64,000 nt of DNA from Tetracentron sinense (GCA_015143295.1 CM026554.1:49970627-50034626), one strand, 5' to 3'; shown: positions 12,205 through 25,293, counted from the first letter of the stretch. The notes: a model not told the origin generated them from the letters alone. Translations and numbers: made by a program.

Positions 12205-14340
12205 TATGGGTTCAAAGCATCTACCTGGGTGTCAACTCCAGATTTTGGTTCACAAAACCTTATGGTAATCGTTTGGATCTTTTCAAAACTCACAAAATTG
12301 CAAACCAAAGTCGGGCGCATTGAAACACATTATTTGTAGTCTTAATGAGCCATCTAATTATACTGCTTAATTAAACTCGAGAGTCCTTGCTTAATTAAGC
12401 AGCTTAATGATACTTATGTGGTAAGCCACTTCTAATCAACGTGTACAAAAACTATACAGTTGTATTGCTTTTTCAAGTGAGAATCTTTTGTCGAGATGCG
12501 TACGAAGATTTTCTATGGAGCCAAATCCTCTACGGTAACCGGATTTGCCAAATCCGGTTTTCACCCTTTGAGGTTAACACGTATCCCTTTTGACACCCCT
12601 TAACTCTGATTAAGATTTACCCATCCATTCTTGGTTTTTTTTTAAAAAATATTAATTTTTTTTGAAAATATTTTAATAATAAAAGAACTTGAAAACAGTT
12701 TTTTAATTTTATAAAAGGAACTAATATTTAAAAAAAAAACTAAGAATGACTAGTTGAACCCTAGGGGTAGGTAATTCTTACCACTTTAAAGAGGTGTCAA
12801 AAGGGACGTGGAGACCTCAAGGTGATAACCGGATTTGTGTACCGGATAGGCTTCTTTTTTTTTTTTTTTTTTATAGAATCTGAAAATTAAAATGAACACG
12901 TGACTAGAAAAGGGATAAGACACTCTACGAGGCAACCCGGGATTATTTCATTTAAAACATGGCTACAGATATGGATACCTGTCGCGCGATATGGATACCT
13001 GTCGCGCGCTATCTCCTTTGATAAATAATTCTAGGAGTTATTAACCAGTTACGTACAATTATTATTTTTTGTCAGTATTAGAAATTAAGACCACCACGTA
13101 CCATTTTAATTTATATGAGAGTATTATAAATTATGACCACCACGGCACCACCTACCATTTTAATTTAGGAAAATAGTTAACATACCTTTGATATTTGTAA
13201 GCATCCTAATTTTGCATCCTTTTAGTTTCGTTTTACACCTCTAAAATCCCTCTTTTCAAGTTCTTCGATTCCAAAAAACGCCGTTCAGGTAAAAAATGAT
13301 CAAAATGCCCTTAAGGTGAAAAATGATCTAGATACCCTTGGAAAAGTGCTAAAAAGTTGTCATTTTGTCCAAAATGATTTTATAAATTTTTTGATGAATT
13401 TTGGCTATTTTTAGGATTAAATTAGACTTAAAACGGTAGAAAATTATCAAAGTGCCTCTAGAGTGTAAAATGATTAAAATGCCTTAAAAAGTGTTGAAAA
13501 ATTTATGTTTTATCTAAAATATTTTTCTGGATTTTATTAGTTCAATTTTGACTATTTTTGGGCTTCAAACGGACTAAAATGGCTTTTCGACGAATCGGAG
13601 TGCGACATGTGGCAAATAAAAAAATAAAAAAATGATTTTGTTGACCCCTTAAATAGGGGCGCTGCTTCAAACAGTGCCCCCTTTGGGGCCTGCTCTCTTT
13701 TAGTGTGTCGGCAAGCTTATTTTGCATAACTCGGCTAGGGGCGCTGCTTCAAATAGATGTGGATACATGTTGCTATCTCTTTAGATAAATAATTCTAACT
13801 CAAGGACTTATGAGTCAGTTACATACAATTTTAATTTTTTTGTCGGTATTAGAAATTAGGGTCACCATGTACCATTTTAATTTATGCGAGAGTATTAGAA
13901 ATTAGGACCACCACGTACCATTTTAATTTATGCGAGAGTATTAGAAAGTATATGGGATATTCATTTGCATTTTAATTTAGGAAAATTGTTAATGTGCCTG
14001 GGATATTCATTTGCAAACCTAAGTTGGGTTGTACTTGCATACCTTCCTAACTTGTCATGTGTTCTTTTTAACATCTATTAAGGAGGACTACATGTTTGTT
14101 TCTCGGTTTTCCATTTCCCTATTCAAAATGAACAATTGTCTTTTCCACAAGGTGCTGCGAGGAGTGGCATCTCGTCCTACCTTTTTGCAAGTGTTATTTT
14201 TAAGAATCAGATTCTTTTGCCAGCATCACCGTGTCTACTTCTCACATCAACCATATATTTTATATACAAAGCCACATATAGCTCGACACCATGCCTAATG
14301 GTAACACATTTAAGGATAAAATTCGTAAAATGAATAAGTC
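12205..14340. other. Inhibitor copy 1 3' flank and shared repeat spacer
   Basis: No gene. Contains a fold-back repeat (about 12,553-12,845), a tandem copy of a 20-base unit GATATGGATACCTGTCGCGC at 12,971-13,010, several ACCACCACGTACCATTTTAA repeats (13,080-13,930) and a segment at 14,110-14,300 that recurs at 16,665, 34,110 and 39,930. Most of it is parallel to 32,330-34,400. Confidence 0.6.
12553..12845. repeat. Fold-back MITE-like repeat
   Basis: Inverted arms: AAATCCGGTTTTCACC, GAGGT, CACGT and CCCTTTTGACACC on the left return as reverse complements at 12,790-12,845. The middle is AT-rich. The same family occurs at 15,590, 43,666 and 46,807. No clear target duplication was found. Confidence 0.6.
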
Positions 14341-14620
14341 TTGTGAAGACGAGTAAATCTTCGTAGTTTTGACAATAGATGAGAGATCGGTATTCAAATT
14401 GAGTACGAGCCCGTGTTCTTCAGGACAATGGATTCGTTATCCTGAAAACGAATGTAGTAGTTGTATTCTTTGGCAATAGTTATTTTATCTGTATTCATAT
14501 ACACAACGAATCCATGCTTAAGTCAATAACGAGACCGACTCACAGAACAAAATAATCAGGAGGTGATCATTTTACTCTATTGTTAGGTGAAAAAAATTGT
14601 CTTGACATTTAATGCATTTA

Positions 14621-15043
14621 ATGATGAATGTGACAATGTTGCTTTTGGTAGCTGTGGTCGCAAGAGTCGATGCTCACTAAGACCTTTCTCCCATTCTCAA
14701 CTCCATGCTTCAACAAACTGATAAATTTGGTATCAATCTCTACCACCTCTAGAGAGAGAAATTTTCAACAAAACATGAATATTAATATTGTTATTTCTAT
14801 ATATTTCTCTCATGTTTTGTTTTTGCAGTGAAGAAGGATGTTGATTGTTGTGAAATTTGCATCTGTGCCTTAATATATCCTCCTGCATGCCGATGTACGG
14901 ATACAAGGTCATATTGCTTTCCATCCTGCAAAAACTGCTTGTGCACCAAATCAAATCCTCCTCAATGCTTTTGCGCCGACATCGCCGAGACCTGCCCCAT
15001 TAAATCTTGCTCGGAGAAAGACGAGGGTCATAAAATAATCTAG
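14621..15043 (+). pseudogene. Bowman-Birk inhibitor, copy 2 (broken)
   Basis: Exons match copy 1: 14,621-14,729 and 14,829-15,043, with the splice sites conserved and a 99-base intron. The first part of exon 1, the 5' UTR and the TATA box of copy 1 are absent; homology begins at the internal ATG-ATG-AAT codons. An in-frame TAA at 14,678-14,680 (codon 20, where copy 1 has TTC) ends translation right after the signal peptide. Exon 2 is still fully open with 14 cysteines. Its loops are CALIYPPAC and CTKSNPPQC, so loop 1 has the unusual P1-P1' pair Leu-Ile instead of the canonical P1' Ser. Likely a 5'-truncated tandem duplicate that lost its promoter. Confidence 0.85.
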
Positions 15044-15589
15044 TAGGCCTCAGTAGCAGCAGTACCATGTGTGCTTTAAGTCTCTAAATAATCACACACA
15101 TGTTTGTTTCTCTGTAATGGGATATTAGCAACTATCTTAAGCTGTGGTTCCTCTGTACGTACTAGGTTTTTTTCTCAAGTACTGTGTTGCTTTAGCTGTC
15201 GCTGAAGCTAAATAAATAAGACTCTGTTGGAATAAATCTATATTATGGGTTCAAAGCATCTACCTGGGTGTCAACTCCAGATTTTGGTTCACAAAACCTT
15301 ATGGTAATCGTTTGGATCTTTTCAAAGCTCACAAAATTGCAAACCAAAGTCAGGCGCATTGAAACACATTATTTGTAGTCTTAATGAGCGATCTAATTAT
15401 ACTGCTTAATTAAACTCGAGAGTCCTTGCTTACTTAAGCAGCTTAGTGATACTTATGTGCTAAGCCACTTCTAATCAACACGTGCACAAAAGCTATACTG
15501 TTGTATTGCTTTTTGAAGTTTGAATCTTTATAGAGATGCGTACGAAGATTTTTCTATGAAGCCAAATCCTCTATGGTAACCGGATTTGC

Positions 15590-15905
15590 CAAATCCGGTT
15601 ATCACCCTTTGAGTTTAACACGTGTCCCTTTTGACATCCTTTAACTGTGATTAAGATTCACCCATCCGTTCTTTGTTTTTATTAAAAAAATATTAATTCT
15701 TTTTTTAAAATATTTTAATATTAAAAAAACCTAAAAAACAGTTTTTTAATTTTAAAAAAAGAATTAATATTTTTTAAAAAATACTAAGAATGAGTTGTTG
15801 AACCCTAGGGGTAAGTGATTCTTAACTACAGTTAAAAGATGTCAAAAGAGACGTGCCGACATCAAGGGGTGATAACCGGATTTGTGTACAGGATATGGCT
15901 TCTTT
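15590..15905. repeat. Fold-back MITE-like repeat
   Basis: Arms with AAATCCGGTTATCACCC, CACGTGTCCCTTTTGACATC on the left and their inverted partners at 15,838-15,890 (GATGTCAAAAGAGACGTG, GGTGATAACCGGATTTG). Same family and same position relative to the inhibitor gene as 12,553-12,845, so it was carried along by the tandem duplication. Confidence 0.6.
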
Positions 15906-16272
15906 TTCTGTAGAATCTGAAAATTAAAATCAACATGTGACTAGAAAAGGGATAAGACACTCTACGAGGCACCCCCAGATTATTTCATTTAAAACATGGC
16001 TAGAGATGTGGATACCTGTCGCTATCTCCTTAGATAAATAATTCTAACCAAAGGAGTTATGAGCCAGTTACGTACAATTTTAATTTTTTTTTATCCATAT
16101 GAGAAATTAGGACCACCACGTACCATTTTAATTTATATGACAGTATTAAAAATTATGACCACCACCTACTAATTTAATTTAGGAAAATATGGGAAAATAG
16201 TTAACGTACCTTAGATATTCATTTGCTTTTTAATTTAGGAAAATAGTTAATTTACTTGAGATATTCATTTGC

Positions 16273-16380
16273 AAACCAAAGATTGGACTTTATTCGTCCA
16301 GACCTCCTCTTAAATTCTTATCCCAATTTGTGAGTATTTAAGAGGGGGGCATAGACCAATAAAATCTAGCTTTAAGTTTG
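16273..16380. repeat. Short palindromic element
   Basis: About 105 bases folding back on itself: ATTGGACTTTATTCGTCC and CTCTTAAAT on the left pair with ATTTAAGAGG and GACCAATAAAATC on the right. A cleaner copy is at 33,694-33,800. Possibly a minimal MITE; class unknown. Confidence 0.6.
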
Positions 16381-16429
16381 CAAATATATTTCCGTATCAC
16401 TATCACTATCACTGTCACTGGGACCACCA

Positions 16430-17171
16430 TCAATTATTTATTGAGATTAACTATGAATAAGGTTCCGGTTGAATAATTAATTGGAGCAACTCAAAAAAGG
16501 CAATTCAAAAGTGCAATCGATTTTCTCCGGCAAATGCTTGAGTATCGTATCTGGCATAATCTCATCTCGCACATTTTGTTGGGTTGTACTTGCACACCTT
16601 CCCAACTTGTCATGTGTTCTCTTTAACATCTATTAAGGAGGACAACATGTTTATTTCTCAATTTTCCCTTCCCTATTCAAAAAGAACAATTGTCTTTTCC
16701 ACATGGTGCCGCGAGGAGTGGCATCTCGTCCTATCCTTTTGCAAGTGTTATTTTTAAGAATAAGATCCTTTTGCTAGCATCACCGTGTCTACTTCTCACG
16801 TCAACCACGTATCTTTATACACGAAGCCATATATAGCTCGACACCTCGCCTAATGGTTTGAACTAGAAAAAGATATCATCGTCTCATAAAAATACATTTA
16901 AAATTTTGAAGTTGACAATGCCCTCAACAGCACCGACTAAAGGGGATCCCAATTAGCTCATTTTAATTTTATTATAGTTAATATTTTTAATTATAAATTT
17001 AAAAAAAAATTGAGCTTAAGGGTTAATGTATCTTAGCTATAAATAGTTAAAGAAAATTGAAAATGATCACGTGACTAGAAAAGGGATAAGACACCCTTTA
17101 CTAGGCAACCCAAGGTGGGGATTATTTCGCTTAAAACATCCCTATAGATATTGATACCTGTCGCTGCCTCC
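16430..17171. other. Fold-back arm fragments between elements
   Basis: No gene. Holds a partial left arm of the long fold-back family (16,440-16,640) and a copy of the 14,110-14,300 repeat at 16,665-16,870, with a CCATATATAGCTCGAC word. A further copy of the GGGATAAGACAC repeat follows at 17,080-17,170. Confidence 0.5.
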
Positions 17172-17174
17172 TTA

Positions 17175-17432
17175 GGTGGCATTTGTTAACACTAGTTTAA
17201 AAATAAGTGCATATTTGAAAATTTTGCTTAGTTAGATTTTAGTTAAGTTGAAGGTTAATTACATGTCTACTTTTAGGGATTTTAGGGGTAAAAACCTTTA
17301 CTTTTTAAATAAGCATAATTTTCAGATAATCACTTCTTTGTAGACTAGTGTTAACAAACGCCACCTAAATTCCAACTAAGCATTATTTTCAAATAAACAC
17401 TTTTTTTTAGACTAGGGTTAACAAACACCACC
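17175..17432. mobile_element. Tourist-like (PIF/Harbinger) MITE
   Basis: 258 bases flanked by a TTA duplication (17,172-17,174 and 17,433-17,435), the target size used by PIF/Harbinger elements. Termini are GGTGGCATTTGTTAAC on the left and, inverted, GGTGGTGTTTGTTAAC on the right. The parallel sequence at 16,020 and 13,010 reads CTCCTTAGATAAATAA without the insert. A second, internal copy of the right end lies at about 17,343-17,370. Confidence 0.75.
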
Positions 17433-17444
17433 TTAGATAAATAA

Positions 17445-18300
17445 TCGTACAGCATTACAAAAGATCCCAACATTTGTTTCCTAGTCTGGATTTTACTTTG
17501 GCGCCCTAGTAGGTGGTCTTCTTTCTCATGACTTATATTCGCCTTGTGGTATTGTTACCTTAACCCAAAACAAAGACGAGGGGTCACACCCAGGAAGGTT
17601 TGGGTAGTATAATTTTACTCTAAATATTTGATTTTTATTTGGTGACCTCCTGATTGGTTTGGCCTTTTCTAAACTGACTACTATGTCCCCGTGTCCCTTT
17701 TAACACATTCTTAATCATGGTTAAACTTAATTAAATTAAAATTAATATTTTTAGTTTTTTTCTAAAACCTTGATTAAATTTCTTAACCCTAAAGTGTGAG
17801 TACATCACAGTTGATGGGTGGTAAAAAGAGGGCATGAGCCACTGCTATCCTGGGGTCAGCTTCTATGTCGGGGTCCGTTTTCTATTTCCCTATAATAAAA
17901 TACACTCATGACTTAGGATAATCTCTGGTTATAGTCATAGACATCCTCTCCTCCTATGGAAATGTTATGATAACATGCGTCCCATAACTTCTCTATTCTT
18001 AAAATTCCGAACTTATGGAGTCTAAGAAAGGAGGTTAAAGGGTTAAAAATATTTAAAATACTAAGTCATTTGGACACGTGTCATTATGGCAGTTCAGCAA
18101 GAGAAAATGTCTCTGGTTATAGCTAAAGACGATCCTAAGTACGACATACTAAAACACCTTTTATTATTTATTAACTTTGGTTAAAATAATTTAATTATAT
18201 GGTTAAATTCGTTAATCTTAAGAGCCTCTGAATGGAGGACGAAAAAAGCCATAAGTTGCATCGCTGCTTCTTATCAAAACCCATCTATATATCTTGTACT
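17445..18300. repeat. Duplicated 0.85 kb segment, copy 1
   Basis: Parallel to 44,056-44,945: both begin GTAC-GCATTACAAAAGATCCC, share the fold-back piece with CCCCGTGTCCCTTTTAACAC, and end near GCCTCTGAATGG and TCTTATCAAAACCCATCT. The right-hand part looks like a promoter or 5' UTR remnant, but no coding sequence follows. Confidence 0.6.
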
Positions 18301-19060
18301 TTTGTGACTTTTTTTTTTGGGGTGAAGGTAATAACACCACAAGGCAAAGCTATAGTCATGAGAAAGGAGACTACACACTCAAGCGCACACACACAAACAC
18401 AACCACACACACCCTCACACACCCTCAAATGAGTTAGGTTTGGGATCACCTCGAAGTTGATGTAGGAGAGGAGTCCGCTAGTACCCAATCAGAAGGCACC
18501 TCGCAACTCCTTCACACTGACCAGATTTATGTGTACATGCCTTGAACATGCAAAAGGGGTGTATGACATCTTCCAGTTGGTGCTTAGTGCTGGCGGCCTC
18601 CTCGCCAGCACCAACCGGAGAAAATCCTAACTCAAGGAGGTCACGTATAATTTTAATTTATTTATCTTTTTTTTTTTTTTTTTGAGATATACATTTAGGC
18701 CGCAACACCGATTAGGTGTTAGTATCTGTTCAATTTATTTGTCGGTATTAGAAATCATGAGTCAGGACCACCACATACCACTTTAATTTATATGAGAGTA
18801 TTAGAAATTAGGACCACCACGTACCACTTTAATTTATATGAGAGCATTAGAATAGGACCACCACCTATTATTTTAATTTGAGGAATGCTACCCCTAATAT
18901 CAGTCAACCTATACTTTCACCCTTAACCAACCACTTGTTCACTCTTTGGTCAAAAAATGCTTTAATCACTATAAAGTAGACAAGTGATTGGTTGTGGGTG
19001 AGAGAACGGATTGATTGAGAGTATGCCTAGCACTCCTCTTTTAATTTATATGTGAGTATT
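18301..19060. other. Repeat spacer without gene
   Basis: Contains a CA-rich patch (18,378-18,420), a repeat shared with 20,325-20,510 (GGTTTGGGATCA to CACCAACCGGAGAAAATCC) and three copies of the GGACCACCAC-TACCA-TTTTAATTT unit. No plausible gene. Confidence 0.5.
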
Positions 19061-19065
19061 GGGAC

Positions 19066-19560
19066 TGTGAGTTTTTGGCTCGAATTGGACAGGGGGATCG
19101 ATCATCCAAAAGGGGGATCGATCGTCCAAGCAATGTTTTGTTCCGGAAAATTCCTTAAATCAGTTTCAGAGAGTTTTTAGCTTTGGGAAATTTCTATTTG
19201 GATAGAGTTTCGTTTCCTCTTGTGTTTAGGGTCTCTTTTGAGTTATAAAAGAGAGGCTTGGGGTTAGGGTTTGTAAGAAGTCAAGTAAGATTGTCATAGC
19301 TAGGGTTTAGATTAAGAGAACAAGAAGATTTTTGTGAGAGAGAGCATTGTGGGCTTTCCAAATGGGATTTGATATTCGTTGTGGGTTCTTCTCTTTTGTA
19401 TTCTTCTCTTTGATTAGTGAAACTTATTGGTGTGCTGTGACCGTGGACGTAGGCATTTAGGCCGAACCACGTTAATCTTGCTTTGTGGTGTGTATTTCTT
19501 ATTAGCTATAATTATTTTCTCATTGTCATTTATTCTATCCTAAGGGGTTTCCGCAGAACA
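19066..19560 (+). mobile_element. Solo LTR, Ty1/copia type
   Basis: A 495-base LTR beginning TGTGAG and ending AGAACA, between GGGAC duplications at 19,061-19,065 and 19,561-19,565. The interior has a GTTATAAAAGAG promoter-like word and the GCCGTGGACGTAGGC-like motif (here CCGTGGACGTAGGCATTTAG), a hallmark of many plant copia LTRs. No internal region or second LTR, so a recombination remnant. Confidence 0.85.
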
Positions 19561-19565
19561 GGGAC

Positions 19566-20404
19566 CACCATCAATTATTTATTGAGATTAACTATGAACA
19601 AGAGCTCATTGACTAGTTAACTGGAGCAACTCAAAAAAGGCGACGGATTTTCACTAGGAAATGCTTGAGTATCGGACTCGAGCATAATCTATAATCTCAT
19701 CATTCGAAAGGTATTTTATTAAGGAGGTTATAGCATGCATCTCGCACAATTTGTTGGGTGGTACATGCACACCTTCACAACTTGTCATGTGTCACCATCC
19801 AAAAAAAAACTTGTCATGTGTTCTTTTAACATCTATTAACTAACTTTGGTTAAGATTCATTTACTCATAGATTTAAATAATCTAATCTTAGTTTTTAGTA
19901 AAAAAAATAATCTTGATTATATATGATTGAATTTCAATTCAATTCCAAAGGGAAGTGATTTTAAACTCTTAATAATACCTATTATTGAGAGCTGGACCAA
20001 TTGATTGAATATCAAATGGTGTCAAGCATTAAATGGGGCCACCATTTAAATCATGTGTGCCTTGGCACCATTGGATTTTCAATCTAATGGTCCAACTCAC
20101 CTATTATCGAGATTTCATAATATAATTTTATTTCAAAATTAATAAAAATTTTGCCATTTCAAACCTTGCATCATAAAGGAGCGTTTGTTGGTTCATAAAA
20201 ATATAAATTTTGTACTTATGTCAGATTCATATAGAAGAAAGCTTAGTACCAAAAATAAATTTGTAGATGAAGCCAAATTATTTAGGTTGTAATACCAAAA
20301 AAAAAAAAAAATTACTTAGGTTTGGGATCATCTCCAGTTGGTGTATGGAGAGGAGTCTGCCAGCACCTAGTCGAAGGCACTACACACCTTCTTAACACCG
20401 ACCA
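19566..20404. other. Spacer between the solo copia LTR and block B
   Basis: No gene. Holds a partial fold-back left arm (19,575-19,790) and AT-rich sequence, then the GGTTTGGGATCA repeat that precedes block B. Confidence 0.5.
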
Positions 20405-20732
20405 AGCATTGATTTATTTGTATACACCTTGATAAACACGAAAAGGGGTGTGCGGCACCTTCCAATTTGAGCTGGCGGTCTCCTCACCGGCACCAGCTAG
20501 AGAAAATCCTAAGCTAGTCACGTACAATTTTAATTTTTTTGTTTGAGTATTACGAGTTATTACCACCACCTATATACGATTTTAATTTGTAGTGAAGTAA
20601 TGGGACTACCCTCACTTAATTCTTTTATTGAGATTAACTATGAACAAGAGCTCCAATGAAACAACAACCAGAACAATGCAAAAAAGGCAACGGGTTTTCT
20701 CTAGCAGATGGCCAAGTATCGCAATCGGGCAT

Positions 20733-21075
20733 AGGGGTGGATCCAGGAATTTTCTTGGGGGGTCGAAGTATATGTATCAAGAAAATTAATGACTTTGAGG
20801 TATGTGGCTTTAGGGTTCGGGGTAATGGGTCTATTGTAGCCATAAAGTTCATTAATCTAAAGTTTATTTAAAGTACAACAATAAAGAGTAAATAATTGCA
20901 ATTAGGACTGAATTCTTTAAAATTATAACATATTCTTATAAAAGGCTTGTTTACGATTTAAAAAAATATTTAAAGGACTTAATGGTAAAAAAAAACTAAA
21001 TATTATATAATTAAATTATAAATTCAAAAATTTAAGGGCTGCTAAATAAATAGAAGAAGTTAAAAGAAAAACATA
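20733..21075. repeat. Short insert with hAT-like left end (block B)
   Basis: Block B counterpart of the insert at 2,558-2,888, with left end AGGGGTGGATCCAGG. It sits at the same place in the fold-back left arm, so it was present before the block duplication. Confidence 0.4.
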
Positions 21076-21468
21076 GAAAGGTGCTTTACTAAGGAGGTGA
21101 TAGCATGCATCTCACACGTTTCGTTGGGTGGTACATGCACACCTCCCTGCCTGTCATGTGTTCTCTTTAATATCTATTAACTATGGTTAAAATTCATTTG
21201 CTCTTAGACTTAAAAAATCAATATATTTTAAAAAAATTTTAACCTTGGTTATGATTCACTCATCCATGTGGTTAATTTTTTTAAAATATGTTTTTTCTAA
21301 AAACTAAGTTTAAATTATTTACCCAAAGGGTGAGTGAATCTTAATCACAATTACTTGATAATAAAGAGGACACATGACGAGCTGGGGAGGTGTGCACGTA
21401 CCACACAATGGAATGTGTGAGATGTATGCATGTTATCACCTCTTTAATTATTAAAACACCTTTGCACG

Positions 21469-24400
21469 TGGTGTGCTCATGTTAAATTAACCCGAATGCA
21501 CACTTTCTATTGTAAGATAGATGCAAAACGGGGCCAATCCACAGAAACTTGTTAAATGGGTACTAAGATTAATTTGGAATTTCTTAATAGATTTAATAAA
21601 AACCGATTTAAAATTTTTATGCTAAGATGATAGAACATGATTGTTTTGAGGGGACTGGGGAATTCCTTGCTTTTGGTAATTCCTTTGGAAACAGGGCGGA
21701 CCACCCTGAAATTGGATAGGTTCATTCTATCATTATGGGAAATTTGGATGAAACCTATTGTTAAGGTGATATGTCTAACTGAATGAATTCGGTGTGGATT
21801 TCCTAAAAGTGTTATACCCGTTTATGGCATTGGCTTGCTCTGCCTTGATAGTTGGCAAGTTTGGGGAATTTTCCACAATGAGTTCAGAACTATCACATAG
21901 TAGCCACATTGCAGTTGGTTCAGTCAAACTCCTCAAAGAGTTGTGGTCATATTGGGGGTTCTTGTTTGCCGAGATTGTCAAGACATCAAATTTTTTTGTC
22001 AAATTGTTTACCCCATTGACTAGATTAGACATGACCTTCTTTAGATCTGGATCTGTCTTCCATTCATATGATCCTTGACTTCAAGATCCTATCTCTTCTC
22101 TCTCATATTCATCCCTGTTACTCCTCCAATTTTGGAAATTCTCTGCTAAGTCTACCAAGAAATCATATGCTTGGGTTGGAGTCTGTCTTATGATTTTGCC
22201 TTGGTGCATAGAATCTATCAAGGTATACTGACCAGTTGTTAGTCCTCTGTAGAAACAATGGACTAATTGAGTTTTTTCAATCCCGTGGTGCGGACATTTG
22301 ACAAAAAAAATGGAATCTTTTCCATGTTTGAGAAAATTCCTCCTCTACTTTACCCCTAAAATTTCTAACTACATCCTTAATTTTCTCAGTTTTGACGATT
22401 GGGTAGAATTTGGCCATGAACTTTTTGGACATTTCATCCCATGTTGTGATGTAATTTGGAGGAAGTGAATTCAATCACGCAGTGGCATGATCTTCTGGGA
22501 ATAGGGGAAATAACCACAACTTGACACTCACGTTGTCCACGTTTTGGTTCCTAAATGTCTGACAAATTGTCAAAAACTTGATTAAATGAATATAAGGTTG
22601 TTTACTCTCAAAACCATGAAATTTGGGTAACATGTTGATAGTTGCAAGCCTGATTTCAATTTATTTGCTGCCACTTCCGGCAAAACTATGCATGTCGGTG
22701 GTTTAGTAGAGACAGGAGCAAAAAACTCATTCAGAGTCCTTTCTAAAGGATTTGTCATTTAAGAGAAAATAGAAAAATCCTCAATATATGTGATGGGAGT
22801 AGTTTTGAGTTCTACTTTGATTAAACAACTTCTCACATGTACCCAAGTGCACTTAAATCGGGGCATCGACTTTTAAGAAAAATCCTAATATAATCTAATC
22901 TAATCCTGATGATGCGCACACAACCAAGCACGGTCTAATTGAAACACACCAACAACCTATTTTTTTCCTAATTAACTAGACTGCTCCTAACTGGTTTGGA
23001 GAGTACACCTAAACCTCTAACTCGATCTTATGAAACAAAGTCGACGAGGTAAGCCCCAGGTTGAGTGGTGGGTTCACAATGCACTAGGCAAGAATCCCGC
23101 TTAAAAACCAGTTCTCCTAGAACGGAGACTATCATACTTTAAAGGGACAGGGCTTCCTAGTCATCGAGTTTGGTTAAAGAATGCAATTGACTCAACTTTT
23201 GATGCGACTTCATCCTAATGAGCTCGAAGGTCCCAAGGCCAATGTCTAATCAAATTTATTTCAGATTGATTGGTTGTGTGCTAAAGTGGGTTGTACTTAA
23301 ACCTATGGGTAAGAATCCGGTGATTAAATCCGGTTCTTATCTTGTCATGTATTTTGAAGTGCCCTCACTAAAAACGGTGCTCCAATTAAATTGGTGTCAA
23401 ATATGCAAGCACTCTAATTTAAAAACATCAAACAATCCCCGATAACAAGTAAAATATTCACGGTTAAGGATTAAAATACGTACCTCCCACTCTAGGTGGG
23501 GGAAGATCCAATTGAGTCGACCCGAGCCACCAAGACCAAACTTGGTATACGAACCCGAGGTGCAGAGAGAGTATAATCCAACCCTCCTCCTTCCTTACTC
23601 TATTTATTACAATTTGGGCCTTCCCAAATGATTTGAAAAGTCCTACAACAATGGTCTAAAAAAAAAATACATAAATAAATAAAAAAACTATTCATTTTTT
23701 TTTCTCCGAATCCTCCTTTGGTTCCTTATCTTTTTAGATCTCCTTCTCTAATTTTCTGCAATAAGAATGAAAACTCAAAGTAATATAAAAAATGAGAATA
23801 AAAAGACAAAAAAAATGAATGAAAATAAAAATCTAAAAAAAATAAACTAAAGTAAAACAAAAAAATTAATCTAAACCTAAACTGAAAATTACAAAAATAA
23901 AAATTTCTATATTTTTTTTTTCAAATAGATAGAAATAAACCTAACCTAAAAGAAAATCAAACCCAAAAATAAATTCTAGATTTTTTTAGAACATTTTTTA
24001 AAAATTAGTCCCCGGCAATAGCGCCAAAATTTGGTATACTCAAATTAAATTAATCAAACGCACATTTTCTATTGTAAGATAGCGGCAAAACGGGATCGAT
24101 CCATAGAGACTTGCTAAATGAGTACTAAGATTAATTTGAAATTTCTTAATAAATTTAATAAAATCGATTTAAAATTTTTATGCTAAGATGATAATTAAAA
24201 ATAAAATAAAACTAATGGAACAAATAAGAAAAGAAGAAATCTTTTGTTAAAGTAGGATGAAAATATGGGATCCGGATTTCACCAAAAAATATAATAAGAT
24301 TAATCTTATAATTAATTTCTAAAGTCTTCAATTGAACACGATCCAATAAGCAAGCAAATGCTTTGGATCAGAAGATATGTCTTATGAAAATTTTAATTAA

Positions 24401-25293
24401 AATCCTGATTTAATATTTTCGTAACAATATAATTTTTGAGTATTTAAAAATTAAAATAAGGATAAATCTTATCTGGTTCTTAGTTTCCTCCTTTGCCCCT
24501 TATCACGCGTTAGCCGAGCATTGTAGCATTCAAGATAAGACCAATGAAATAAATCATTCTACTATTCATTGATGTTTAATCGACTTTTTTTACACTACTC
24601 TCTCTTCCACTTTTACAAAATAGAAAAATAAAAAAATAGAAAGAGTCTCTTAGGTGAGAGAAAGAAATAGAGACCAAAAAAAGTAAATCCTTTTATATCA
24701 CTCAATTTTCCAATCAAATCAGTCAAAAGAGTAAGGAAGATGAGAGAAAAGACGAAGGGAGGGAAAGCAAAAACCGTTTTTAACCCTTATTTCTTCTCCT
24801 CCATGCATAAGCCTCGACCCCTTAAACGTCCAAATTAGGAAATTCTCGTGAAATCCAATTTTGTTTCCCTTTGAGTCTTCTTTCCAATGCCTTAAATATT
24901 GCCTTAATCTTATCTCTCAATGAAAAGTTATGATCAAATTAGTGAGTCATGGTCAAATTAGGTGAGAATCTGGGAAATCTTCCTTTTTTGGGGATTTGCT
25001 GCTCAATAACAATACCCACGAAACTTACTTGCTTTTCTTGTAAATTTGGTTATCAAATATCAGCTACCCTATTTTCTCCTTGATTTAATTCAATTAGATG
25101 AGTGAGCCTTGAATAGATTTTCTCTCTGATGGGCTTTTTAGCTTTAAATTTTTCAATTTGGTCTCAAATATGTTAAATGCCTTCTAACTCCTACATAAAA
25201 GTAAAAAGATTATAATTAGAATAATTAAGACAAAATAAAAAACTACTAAATGTAAATAAAAAGGCAATTATTAACATAATGATATGCATATGT
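21469..25293 (-). mobile_element. Ty3/gypsy-type LTR retrotransposon, broken (block B)
   Basis: Block B copy of the element at 3,282-9,479, with the same GCACG target duplication (21,464-21,468 and 25,294-25,298). The 5' LTR is at 24,032-25,293 in minus-strand sense, followed by a TTTTGGCGC primer-site-like motif and a CCGGGGA stretch. A gag-like fragment with the typical TTWDEMSKKFMAKFYP word lies on the minus strand at 22,277-22,474. It is about 3.8 kb, shorter than the block A copy, and clearly broken. The shared insertion site shows it was copied with the block rather than inserted independently. Confidence 0.85.

Larger units (their letters stand above)
2224..15570. repeat. Block A of a large segmental duplication
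   Basis: Read in parallel with 20,405-35,590, this stretch shows the same order of parts: fold-back left arm, short hAT-like insert, LTR element with the same GCACG target duplication, 1.9 kb upstream region, inhibitor gene with promoter, about 3.1 kb of shared flank, then a second, 5'-replaced inhibitor copy. Because the LTR element sits at the same base in both blocks, its insertion predates the duplication. Differences between blocks are later insertions (hAT, Mutator-like) and losses in block B. The ends are approximate; they are where I stop seeing parallel sequence. Confidence 0.85.
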
